From: Buddleja alternifolia
Lineage: Eukaryota; Streptophyta; Magnoliopsida; Lamiales; Scrophulariaceae
Assembly (NCBI GenBank): GCA_019426215.1
Contig: CM033400.1
Span: forward strand, 20,320,568 to 20,384,567
Direction of reading: 5' to 3'
DNA length: 64,000 nt
Below are positions 36,649-46,561 of this stretch, piece after piece. Position 1 is the first letter of the stretch, and every line of letters starts with the position of its first letter. The notes beneath the pieces are model-generated. The model made no database searches. It saw nothing but the letters and a program-made list of their open reading frames with translations, and was not told the origin of the DNA. The translations under genes and the position numbers were made by a program.

Positions 36649-38576
36649 GATAAGAGATGTTTTTACGTGTTTTTAAGACCGTAATTCTTATGATTTGGAT
36701 TCACTTATTGCTTAAATCATGTCACATTTGCATTTAATAGGTGTGTTAAGTGAATACAGGTAATAAATGAGAATACATGAAGAAAAGGGAAGAAAAACAA
36801 TGTACAAAACAAGTTCAAGCATGTTTTTCAACACCTAGGCGGTTTATGCATCTCCTACCACATTCGAGCGATAATTCTGTACATTTCGAGACCGACTTAG
36901 ACAAAGTTTCCTTCTACAAAGTTTTAGATGAATGTCTTAGCTTCAAATGGGAACTTGAAACATCCAAATCGGAGGTTTATAGAGATAATTGTGAAGGAAA
37001 TACGATTGCTGCGCCGAACAGAGAAGTACATGTGCCAGGATACGCCCCAGCGCCCTCCTAGTCATGCCTAGGCATGGATAGTCCGAATGTTACTCCTTTT
37101 TCAGCCTAAATTCCAGGATTATATGATGGGTAAGAATCACTTTTGGCCATAATTCAGCACATGTGTTGAGGGGTTGTCATAAGTGTGTTTCTTGGTAGAT
37201 TTACTTTATGGGCGCCAAATCAGAAACAACCTCCATGTTGAAACGTAATTTAGGTATACTTAGAGACCGAATTGGACAAAATGTCCTTCTGGAAAGTTGT
37301 AGATCTATGTTTTATCTGAACATGGGGACTTGAATCATCCAATTTGGAGATCTGTGGAGAAGTTTATGAGGAAAATACTAAGACTGCGCTGGAAAGCAAG
37401 AAAATGGCAGCATGCATGTGTTTTGTTGAAGTTTTCACATGGTTATGCTTGGTGGAATTCTTAATGGCCGAAAGTTCAACATTTTTTAGTTGGTTGGAAT
37501 CTTAAAAGCCAAACTTTAAGCATCACCTTAGGTGGAATTCTCATTGGGGAACTTTAATGGGAATTCTTAATGCATACTTTAGTGGAATTTTTGGCTATAA
37601 AAGGAGGGGGAACCCATACTCTTCTTCATTCACTATCAATTTCAGATTCTTGGAGGAGAGGGGGGCAGCCTCTAATCTGATTTCTCCACCATTCATCACC
37701 ATTCTTCATCACTCTTGGAGGGGAAAACTAGAGGAAGGAAAAGAGCTTGGGGATTGAAGGCTCAACTTCAAGATCCATCATCATTCACCATTTAGGGAGT
37801 TTCTAAGAGCTTTTCATTTCATTTATGTCTATGAATATTCCTCTTATGTCTTTTATGCTTTCAATTATGAACTAAATTCGTAAGACTAGGGCCATGTAAG
37901 GCCAAATTGTGATATATGCTTATAATAGATGATTGTTGAGGTTGTTCTTATATTGTTATGTGATGTGAATTTGTGTTTTTGCCTATCTTGCATATACTTG
38001 ATCACTATATGTTAGAATCTTATGCCTAGGTTAATATTTCGGGAGAAAATTGACTTAGGGTGCAAGAAATTCACATCATGACCCGTAACTAATGAGGAAT
38101 TGCCCTAGACATAGGTAAAGATTCTCGGGTGAAGTTGTTCGATTCAAATCGAGTGAATTCTAGTACGTTAATGCATGTTTAGTGGTTAGATTTCCGGATA
38201 GGAATATTTGGGAAATCACGATCTAAGCATAGGAGTTTATACGCGAGACATCGGTTATTCTCTACCTTCGGAGTTCTCACCATAACAATATAAGCGTAAT
38301 CCTTCAACTAGAATCTTTATAAGTATAATTGATCAATTTGAACCTAGCATGTGCCTTAGTCTCCCTTTATACTTTGTGTAAAATCAATTGTGTAATCTTG
38401 TTCTTATTGTATGCATTTTACCTATAATTTACTTTAATTATATTTGTTCTTTTTTCGCTAAAATCATAAACTAAAATTCAAGTCTCCGTGGTTCGACAAT
38501 CCGGACTTTTAGTCCACTTATTACTACACACGACTAGTGCACTTGCTATAATAGCACGTTAGCTTTTAGCGTGTGA
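36649..38576 (+). repeat. 3' LTR of the Athila element
   Basis: About 1,928 bp. Nearly identical to 27531-29459: one T fewer near 36660 and about a dozen substitutions by eye. It ends GCGTGTGA where the 5' LTR ends GCGTGTCA. The exact right border (38572-38576) is ambiguous because the flank repeats GTGACG. Confidence 0.92.
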
Positions 38577-38694
38577 CGACTCCCACGACACCACTCTCAA
38601 GTGGTCGGCTTGCATTCCTCTTCATCTTCGGGTGGGGAAGAATGGCCTCCCTACCAAGCTCCCCTAACAACCCCGAAGTAGCCTCGCTTGCCAT
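38577..38694 (-). CDS. 5' end of the TR-GAG gag frame, separated by the Athila insertion
   Basis: In-frame ATGs at 38694 (MASEATSGLL...) and 38625 (MKRNASRPLES...) lead into residues GVVGVVT, the same residues with which the main gag part at 27530 begins (GVVTEMGE). The gag frame was therefore continuous before the Athila inserted. Which ATG is used is not settled. The upstream one follows the primer site by about 40 bases. Confidence 0.7.
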
Positions 38695-38730
38695 TACCCG
38701 AACACTTCCACACGCAGCACCTTTGCCCAA

Positions 38731-38746
38731 CCGGGCTCTGATATCA
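38731..38746 (-). other. Primer binding site of the TR-GAG element (initiator tRNA-Met type)
   Basis: Minus strand TGATATCAGAGCCCGG, two bases after the LTR end. It resembles the common plant site TGGTATCAGAGCC and fixes the right-hand LTR as the 5' LTR. Confidence 0.75.
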
Positions 38747-38748
38747 CC

Positions 38749-39216
38749 TGTCACGGACTTAGCCTCAATACTAATGTCTCGTGCGGCACTTAGCCTCGAC
38801 CCGCCTCTTGCGTGACTCGTGCTAAGTCAGCCTCGCCCACTCGTGCTCGTGTGCCAAGGGAATTGGGCAAAGTGCACTAAGAAGCTCTTTAAGTAAACAC
38901 TCTATATTGCTCTCCAAACTTGGTTGGTTACAAATGAAATGGCTACTACCTATTTATAGTGATCCACCTCCTCAATGGACGGTTAAGATCATCTTGATCC
39001 TACGGCTAATATTGAGCATCTAGATAATTCTTCTAGATATTTTACAAGGCTAATCTAGAGAATTCTACCAACTAACACTCCTACACAATTCTAGAGAATT
39101 CCTACCATTCTCTACACAATGTTATCCACTACTATATATACAAGGTAGTGTGGCTCTTTGGACTTTTTGAGCCTCATTTGGTGGGAGGAGTTCCTGAAAA
39201 CTCCCGGGGCGTGACA
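38749..39216 (-). repeat. 5' LTR of the TR-GAG element
   Basis: 468 bp, about 98-99 percent identical by eye to 25236-25703. Confidence 0.9.
38951..38960 (-). promoter_or_regulatory. TATA box of the TR-GAG 5' LTR
   Basis: Minus strand CACTATAAATAGGT, a good TATA match within the LTR. Conserved in the other LTR near 25437-25446. Confidence 0.65.
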
Positions 39217-40398
39217 CTACGTATTCTAAGTTAAACCAATCGAATTTGGATGATGAGATTTTAACTAAAATTAAAAAGAACTAAATAAAAATAGTCAACT
39301 AATGAAGACAAATAAACCTTAAACTAATATCAATGAGAAAAGTGACTATGGCACACGATCCAACCAATTATTCAATTTGACTACAAATTCTATTTTATCG
39401 GATTATTAGATTATCTAGGCTAAGGCGAAATCTCCTAAACTATTCACTACCCAATCTCTTGGCATAGCAATTCTATTCTTGTTAATGGTTTCCTATATCT
39501 CTATATGAAAATCGAATTAACAAAAACGCATTTATGTGATTTATGGAATTCTCCGTTTTAACAGAAAGTGCACACAAGAAAATCGATTCTATCTCTAGTC
39601 AATTTTACGTTGTGGTGTTTAATATCTCTTTGCATCCCTAGTTTATCTCCTCCCAGTCTCAAAACCAAGCATAAAATCATACAATTGGTGATCAAGCAAT
39701 CATAAGCATTAAAAACAAATATTAAACACATAGCCATAAACAAAATTAATCTGAAAAAATAAATTTCACAAATCAAATATCGTAATTAGCCTTCACATGG
39801 CCTCATTCAAAGAAGAATTAAGTCATAATCTTGCAAAGAAAGCAACAATCTAACTTAAAAGATATGTTCAAACAACACAAATCTAAAAAGATGAATTAAA
39901 ACTCCCTAATGCAGTTTCGTTGATGGATCTTGCGTGGACTCTTCCTCTTCTTGGACAAAGATGGATTATCCTAGCTTTCTTGGTCGTTCTCTCTCTTCTC
40001 TCAACCTTTTTGTTGTGTTTCTAGGTCTCTCCATCTCCAAAAGTGGCTCTCCAGTCTGAATTTAACCTAAAAATGCGTCTTTATATGGGCTAGGACGGTG
40101 CGACACCGAGGTGAAAAATCTCCAACACCGCGGCAAAAATTGTTTAACATCACGGTGAAAGTTCGTAGTTTTTTGGACAGTGACTTAAGCCTTTGTCACC
40201 ACAGTGTCAGGGACATTTCACCGCGGTGAAACCTTATAAGTTGTGCAATTTTTCTCTTTTCTTGGGTTAAACTCGTAATTCATCCTAAAAAACGTAACCA
40301 ACGAGAAATCAAGGTATATGGAGTATAAAATAGATAAAATTAGATAAAAAAACAACAGTTAAAAGGGACTAAATATAGTGCATATCATGAACTTATCA
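39217..40398 (-). repeat. LTR, 5' piece (old Athila-like element)
   Basis: Begins TGATAAGTTCATGATATG on the minus strand. Shares long stretches, in opposite orientation, with the solo LTR at 61993-63287, for example the region read as GGTATTAAACACCACAACG in the solo copy. It is separated from its other piece (24069-24182) by the nested elements. Confidence 0.75.
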
Positions 40399-41427
40399 GA
40401 GCTAGAGTAAGCATCACCAGGTAGCAAGACACCTTACAGGATACTTGATGAGATTGTTAGTGAGCAGGCAGAAGGCTGGCTGAAGGTAAGACTTACACAT
40501 TCCCCATAACCCAAGAAAGTAGGGAAGTTGAAGAAAAATATAGCCATTTTCCCATGCTCCCCAAAAATAGGGGGAAATGATGATCGCTAACCCACAATCC
40601 AAGTAATGTCCGAACACATCAACCACGAAGGAATTGAATCGAAGATGACTGGTAAAGTGACATAAATAGGCCAAGAATGTTGAGAAAAAGATACATGTTA
40701 CTTTGCTAAAATTATTGTACTTGTGAGTTGTGAATCATTTTCCAAATAATGCAATTCTCAAGCAATAATATCATTACACTTTACATTCAAATGGTTTCAT
40801 TTTACGTGTTCTTATCTATATAGCTTTCACAATTTCTTGGTGCAGATATTTGACCCACATCAAGTGGCACTGTCTGTGGTAAGTTTTTAAGTTTAAGGCG
40901 TGAGATACCATGACTACTTCCAAGAAAGATAACAATGATTCCGTAATTGTCGGGATGAAGATCCATTGCATTGCATCCTGAGTCGGTCGCTCCTCGCCCC
41001 GTCGTGCATCACACCTCACTTTTCAACGATCAAGTTTCATTCATCGTACCACGTTCCATTACACCACCTGTGTCGTAGGGACCTCCTTCGCAGACAACTC
41101 GACTGGTGTTGCCGCAATTGATCCTTGGAGGATTATCACGTACTTCGAGTTGGCCATCGGATGCATATTGGCAAGGAGCACGGCCACTGGTTGCGCCAAC
41201 CCTATCAGGACCACCTGTAGTTAACTGATGAGCAAGCTTCACCACTGCCTGCTACTTCTTTCACTGGTCATGGTGCGTCATGGGCTTCTGAGCAAGCTGT
41301 TATTCCAGTGCATCCCATGTTGCCTAATGTAGAGATGAAGTTTCATGTAGTGAGAGCTACGCAACTGTTGGTAAATCAATGGGGTTGTCTGTTCGCAGCA
41401 ACATTTACTTCAGTTCTCCAGAGTACA
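40399..41427 (+). mobile_element. Degraded gypsy remnant, LTR end and gag start
   Basis: At 40865 TGGCACTGTCTGTGG resembles the plant gypsy primer site TGGCGCCGTCTGTGG and follows ...CACATCA, so the bases before it are probably the end of an LTR. Downstream, from an ATG at about 40911, only frames with many stops are seen. It continues at 54493 after the Sirevirus insertion, where a recognisable gag follows. The element is named only by position here. Confidence 0.5.
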
Positions 41428-42467
41428 TGGTGGTCCCAAGTGGCATACGAAAGGGTCTAGAAAGGGGGGGGGGGGTTGAATAGACCCTGAAGTCTTTTTC
41501 GACTTCACAAAATTTTCGTATCACTTTAGAAATTAGAACGCTTGGAAAAAATGAGCGCTTGGGTCAGACGCTTCAGAATAGTTAACTTAGACTTAGTGAT
41601 TTCAGCAGTTTACCAAAGTAGGGCAACGCTTAGATCGCTTAATCAGGGTTAGCACAGCGGAAATAATGTTTAGCGTTCTTTTAGTTGAATTAATCGCTTT
41701 GCAATTTTACTTGTCTTTTTCAGAATAATATGAAGTGAATAATATAAGACAATAAAATAAATGACACAATAATTTGTAAGGTTCACTGGGTGATGTAATC
41801 CCAGCTACGTCCTTCTTCTCCTTTTTCACTTGGAGGAAATTACTATGATGATTATCAAAGGATCACACAGAAACTTCTACAAAATAGTAATGGATGAAAA
41901 TGATCTTGGGCTCCTTGATCACACAGACTTCAGCACCAATGAAGATCGTCTTCTTCAAGCTTCTCTCACTCAGAAATACTGCCTGAAAGGTTTCAACAAC
42001 TTTTCTCACTCAGATGAAAGGTTGAGGATTATCACTAGGGTTTTGTTTGTTTTAAAGAAGATCAAACAACTTGGAATATCTCAGTTGGAGTTTGGATTTC
42101 TTTTTTGGAAGATATTTGAGATATTTGTGACTGTCTGGAATGTAGATAGAAAGCTTGAAATGTTTTGGCTATGAAATTTCTAAGCTTTTTCCAGAAAGAA
42201 TGTACGTAGGATTTTTGGCAATAATTTCTCGTATATTCTTGATGTTGTTCTTCATGTTTTGATTTTCTGGAGTAAGGTATTTATAGGCAATTTCTTGGGA
42301 TCTGTCCGTTGGACACATGTAGGAGCGTGCCTTTCACGTAGCTCGTGATTGTACCTAAAATCTGACATTCCTGAAAATTCGCTGGAACCGATTGGACGGG
42401 AGCAGCTAAAACTCTGAAAGTTCTGACAATCTGGTCAAAAGGAGGCTTGTCCACAAGTCACAGTAGC
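41428..42467 (-). repeat. 3' LTR of the Sirevirus, lacking its first about 470 bp
   Basis: Matches 52976-54017 closely up to ...AGTAGCTTA, then switches to the third reading frame. The U3-side part found at 54018-54487 is absent. A 114-codon open frame on the plus strand (41830-42174) is shared with the other LTR. A TATA-like GTATTTATAG lies at 42278-42287. Confidence 0.88.
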
Positions 42468-45400
42468 TTAAGAGTCGATCAATGTCGATCATAGTTGTAT
42501 GCTGGACTTCATCATAGTCATGCCTGCGGAGTCTGGCGCTTTCATTTAGCTCTAACAACCTTTCCGTCCAATCCCTTGGTGGAATGCCAAGTTCTCGAAT
42601 CAGATCATAATATATATCTCTTTGACGGTCATTTGACGGTCTCCAATTTACAGGTCGTTGTAGCGGTCCGGCATAAGCATGAAATCCCATACTCTCTAAG
42701 AAGTCGGGGTCCAACTGGGGAATAGCGTATTTTCCGAGATAATACCTTGGTTTTCGTTTCTTGGATAGCATTATCTTAATGCTTACCAGTTCATCGAACA
42801 TCGAACGCCAATGTTTATTATCCGTATTGGAAATCGCTTTGCTCTTTTCTTTACTTTCCCCCTTCTTGACTTCATCAAGGGACAATTTTAGATCAGCGAC
42901 ATCGCGGCGCAAAAGTCTAACTTCTTCGACTAGAAGAGCAATCTGTTGGGCGACACTCTGAGCGATGGCATCGGATGAAGCGTGTCTGTCCGCATCAGCC
43001 GAAGCGCTCTGAGCAAGGTGACGATTGAATTCAGAGGAGAGCTCAGCGATAAGAGGGGACATGCTTTCCATGATAGCAATGGTGCTGTAATTTGAAGCGT
43101 TGGCAATGTCACGACTTCGCGTATCAGACATTAAGCGAGTCTGTCTGTCAGCGGCTTCAGAAAGCTTGGAGCAGGAACCTTCGATGTGGTGAAGCGAGTT
43201 CCGTACAGCCTTTCTGAAATCTCGGGCCTCTAAATCACTGTCTGAATCTGAATCCAAAGAAGGACACTCTGGGGACGGGAGAAGTCCGTAAGAACTTGAA
43301 ACTGCAGCCTTGCCTTTGGTTTTATCTCTTAGGAGAGGTTCTACAGGCGCTTGAGCAATTTCAGCGTGCACTTCTTCAATTGCGTGATCCAAGGTAGAAT
43401 CAGCAATCGCTGGGGGCTCGACTACTGGGGCGCTAGAAGAATCTGGCAAGGAAGCCTCAGGAAGATGAGCGACTTCCGCAGTAGGAGCATAATCTTCTTC
43501 CAGAATTTGGATTGAGGGAGGAGAAGGTTCTCTAATGCCAATAACCCAGAGGGGGCCAAGGGCTTTCATCACATGCTGGGGACTGATCAGGCTAGATTGC
43601 GGGATAAAGAATATAGCGTCTTCGCGCTCGTCAGTACTTAGTGCAAGTTGCACACCTTCTGGTAAAACAATCCCTGATGTATATTTGTTGAAAAAGTCCA
43701 AAATCAACGGCATGAACGCTTGAGCTGCTTCTTGGTCCACTGGCCTAATCAGCGAGATCATCTTGGCCACTTGAATATTCTGTTCACTGAAGAGCACAGG
43801 GTGGAGAGTATATCCTCGGAAATCGTTTAACCCTGAATAGTGATTGAAACTTGTATCCAACGCTTGGACATTTTCTATCACTGCTTTCATATCTCGGTGC
43901 AACTCAGCAAACTCAGCGTGTTCTGTTCAAGTGTCAACACGAATCTGACTCTGGCCTTGAAGAACTGGTTGTTTACTTGACGAAGCGTCTTCGTTGAGGT
44001 CAGGGAAGATTCGTTGAACAAAGTCTGCACGAGGATGCAAAACGTAGCGTCCGCCCTGGCTGAATAAGGCGAGCTGCTGGCGAATGTAGCTTTCGATTGG
44101 CTGTCTGTATCGTGGCAAAGTGCTAACATTCCCGACAATTATCTGACGCTGTTGAAGCAAAAAAGTGGCAAATCCTCGGCGTCTGTATTCTATTCCAAAA
44201 TTAAACAGGAATGGATATTTGACGAGTTCATCAAGGGTGTAGAAGTGAAGAACGAACTCTTCAGCCCATTTGGCTGTATCCATCATCCATCGTTTTCCAA
44301 GTTTGTTCGCTTTGTTTTGCTCTTTTCTAGCTGCTAAGAATTTCTCGAAGCGTTCCGTTTCATCATCATAGTCTTCAGCCCATAATCTGGCAAGATATTC
44401 ACGAGCCTCATCTTCAATCCACGAGTTGACCGGATTTAGGCGCTCCGCAACAAGCGAGCCTTTGCCTTTCCAGAGTTTGAGTGGATTAGGAGAGAGAGCG
44501 TTCTGGGGAGACTTGACAATGGAGGGGAGAGCAGAATATCCTATCTTATTGAGATCTTCCTCATCAGGATTTTTGTTCCAATCACCCATGTGTGGGTTCT
44601 TGAAAACAATCTTGCTTGGGCGCAGAGGATAAAAGGACTCGTCCGAGCGACCGGTTAGAGTGAATCGCTGTTGATCAAGGTCAGCTCTATTGAACACTGG
44701 ACGACGAATGTACTCAAAGCGAGATTGAAGTCGCTCTAAGTCATATAGTCCTAGATCTGCAATACGCTCGAAAAACTCAAATTTCTTGGTGTTGGACATA
44801 TCGGGCCGATGGAGAGTGGTTTGAAAGTTTATTTCCAACTCGGCAAGCATTTGAGCGTCACGTTCTCTGGCGGCATAATAAAATTCGACGTCTGGATGAT
44901 ATCCGCGCGGGAAGAAATCAATGACACGAGGAGGAGGTCCGGTTGGCGTAGGAACAAGGGCAATAGCTTCTGTTGGAATGGGGGCCACTTCTATCGACCG
45001 CTCAGCGTCTAAAGTTGCTTCACTCGCTGATGAGCTTTCAGCGTCAGGAAGAACTTGGGATGCTTCTTTAGCAATATTCACAACAGTTGTCATGTCCACG
45101 TCTAGTTCAACTGGAATCTCCGAGAGAGGAGGGGCTTCAGCGATTGGTTCATCATGAGCTCCGTCATGAGCTGAAACATGTAAGCGATTGAAAAAAGCAA
45201 GCAAAAATTCCTACTGAGTAGAAATTTACAAAGAAAGTACTACATCGCTTACCCTGAGGACTATCATCGACTGTCTTAGTCGCTTGATCTATTTCTTGGA
45301 CAAGTTGCTCAGGCTCCTGAACTTCTTCTTCGGGTTCCTGAACATTGGGAAGCCTTTCAGATGGAGAAACGGCTTGAGGATCTGAGCTGATTTTGGGAAC

Positions 45401-46561
45401 AGCATCAGAGACGGAAGCACTCGCTGACTCTCTAAGCGCTGGATTTGTGGGAGCGCTAGAAGATACTGCGAGAGTGGGAGCAGGAGTACGCCTTCGTGCA
45501 AACGGTACTTCTTCTTCCACTGCTGTCTCTTCTTCCTCAGGAACGGAAAAGAAAAACGCTGGAGGAGGAGAAGGAGACTTAGGCGAGGGAGAAGGAGAAG
45601 GGATCTTTTGTTTCTTTTTGGGTTCCGGCTTCTTCTTCTTCAGTTCAGGCTTTTGCTTCTTTGCGGGCTTGGATGGCTCAGCGACTTTGAGAATGATCTT
45701 TCTCTTAGGTCGCTTGACCACCACTTCTTTTGATGATGATGATGAAGAAGACGCTTGATCTTCATCATCACTGCGAACAACACGCTGATCTTTTGGAACC
45801 GCTGCTCCGCCAGGTTTCCGCGGGTTAAGAAGCTCGCTTATCATTTTCTTGCCATAAAACTTGGTCGCTGGGATCTTTTTCCCAGAAACTTGTGTATATC
45901 CGCTAGAGCAGAGAATACGACTTAGCAAAATCCCGTAAGGCTTGGGATTAACAGACTTAGCCATCGCTGCTTTGAAGCGATTGAACACGTAAAGAGACCA
46001 GGTAACTTTTAACTTGGTCAGGATGGCAACCATCATCTTGTATTGAATGTTAGTGATTATATCGAACGTCCCTTTTCTGCATTCAATAATCTTTGAACAT
46101 ATGTCAGCGAGGATGACATATTCGCCTTTCATATCGTTCTTCTTGAAGTTGGGCTCGTAGGCGTTGTGAACATCTTCTTTCTTTATCACGTCCTAAACTT
46201 TGGTAGCATCGCCGAGATTTACACGTTCTACCTCAATGCCAGTATTGGGCAGAACAAGTAATGAAGAAAACAGAGAAGGAGTGAGGACAAAGGTGTCTTT
46301 TGCAGAGGGGAAGACGCAGGATATGGAATTTCCGTCTTCAGAAATTTGACCATTGTAGAAAAAGTGGAGAGATTCTTCTTCAAAGTAGTTGAAAGTAGTA
46401 GTAAGCATGTCTTTCAAACCAGATTCTTGAACGAGTGGAAGAATCGTTCGAAGAGGGAAGTTCTGGTTATCAAAAAGATAGTCCCAGTTAACCAAAAATC
46501 CGGCGTTAACTGTAACTGGTTTAGTTGCTGTCTTGGAAGATTTTGAAACTTTGGGTGCCAT
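42406..46561 (-). CDS. Sirevirus third reading frame, spliced, function unknown
   Basis: Starts ATGGCACCC at 46561 in an excellent plant context (CAACAATGGC). Exon 1 is 46561-45253 and exon 2 45170-42406. An 82-nt GT...AG intron joins them in frame (phase 1), total about 1,357 codons. Two in-frame stops, TAG at 46193-46195 (codon 123) and TGA at 43927-43929 (codon 851), make this copy defective. Parts in order: a globular N-terminus (about 15-260; FFYNGQISEDGNS, VLTPSLFSSLLVLPNTG), similar in style to the putative plant transposon protein domain seen with retroelements; a Ser run, then a Lys/Pro-rich basic stretch (KRPKRK, KKKKPEPKKKQK) and an acidic stretch (about 275-436); a second mostly helical domain (about 500-840); and a C-terminal coiled coil (about 1165-1205). 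No signal peptide or membrane span is seen, so envelope-like is a positional label only. The last about 20 residues come from LTR sequence after a deletion. Confidence 0.75.
45171..45252 (-). other. 82-nt intron in the Sirevirus third frame
   Basis: Minus strand: CCTCAGG/GTAAGC donor and a T-rich tract ending TTTCAG/CTC. Exon 1 leaves one base; with the first two bases of exon 2 it makes one codon, after which the frame is the one open down to 43927. The intron itself is AT-rich and of normal plant length. Confidence 0.75.

Larger units (their letters stand above)
27531..38576 (+). mobile_element. Athila-type Ty3/gypsy retrotransposon, nearly intact
   Basis: An 11-kb element with 1.93-kb LTRs that differ by about a dozen positions, a tRNA-Asp-type primer site, one gag-pol frame with a single in-frame stop, 1.66 kb of non-coding DNA where Athila elements often carry an extra frame, and a polypurine tract. 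It is inserted in the gag frame of the TR-GAG element. The duplicated flank is longer than the usual 5 bp (see findings). The high LTR identity marks it as the youngest layer of the nest. Confidence 0.93.
25236..39216 (-). mobile_element. Small gag-protease LTR element (TR-GAG type)
   Basis: The LTRs 25236-25703 and 38749-39216 are both 468 bp, start TGTCACGG and end GCGTGACA, with about seven differences by eye. The flanks share CTAC (25232-25235 and 39217-39220), a 4-bp duplication. On the minus strand the order is LTR, tRNA-Met-type primer site, one gag-protease frame, a G-rich polypurine tract at 25704-25716, and LTR. Without the inserted Athila the element is only about 2.9 kb. It has no reverse transcriptase, RNase H or integrase. 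This matches the non-autonomous TR-GAG class, which depends on a partner for replication. Confidence 0.85.
21690..40398 (-). mobile_element. Old Athila-like gypsy element, truncated and invaded
   Basis: A minus-strand Ty3/gypsy remnant. Order on the minus strand: LTR beginning TGATAAG at 40398, running to 39217, continuing at 24182 and ending ACACATCA at 24069; then primer site 24045-24062; then gag and protease remains to about 21690. The LTR, about 1.3 kb once the insertions are removed, aligns along its length with the solo LTR at 61993-63287. The LTR gap holds a MITE, a TR-GAG element and a younger Athila. Reverse transcriptase, integrase and the second LTR are missing, so the left side is deleted. 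Many stops show that it is old. Confidence 0.75.

Noticed and set aside
41465..41477. Poly-G tract as a regulatory element
   Set aside because: Homopolymer of slightly different length in the two LTRs. Probably replication or sequencing slippage.
45393..45758. 121-codon plus-strand frame opposite the Sirevirus third gene
   Set aside because: Antisense shadow of the Lys/Pro/Glu-rich stretch. Composition explains its openness.
42406..46561. Calling the third frame an envelope protein
   Set aside because: Only its position after pol fits. No signal peptide, hydrophobic anchor or cleavage motif is visible.
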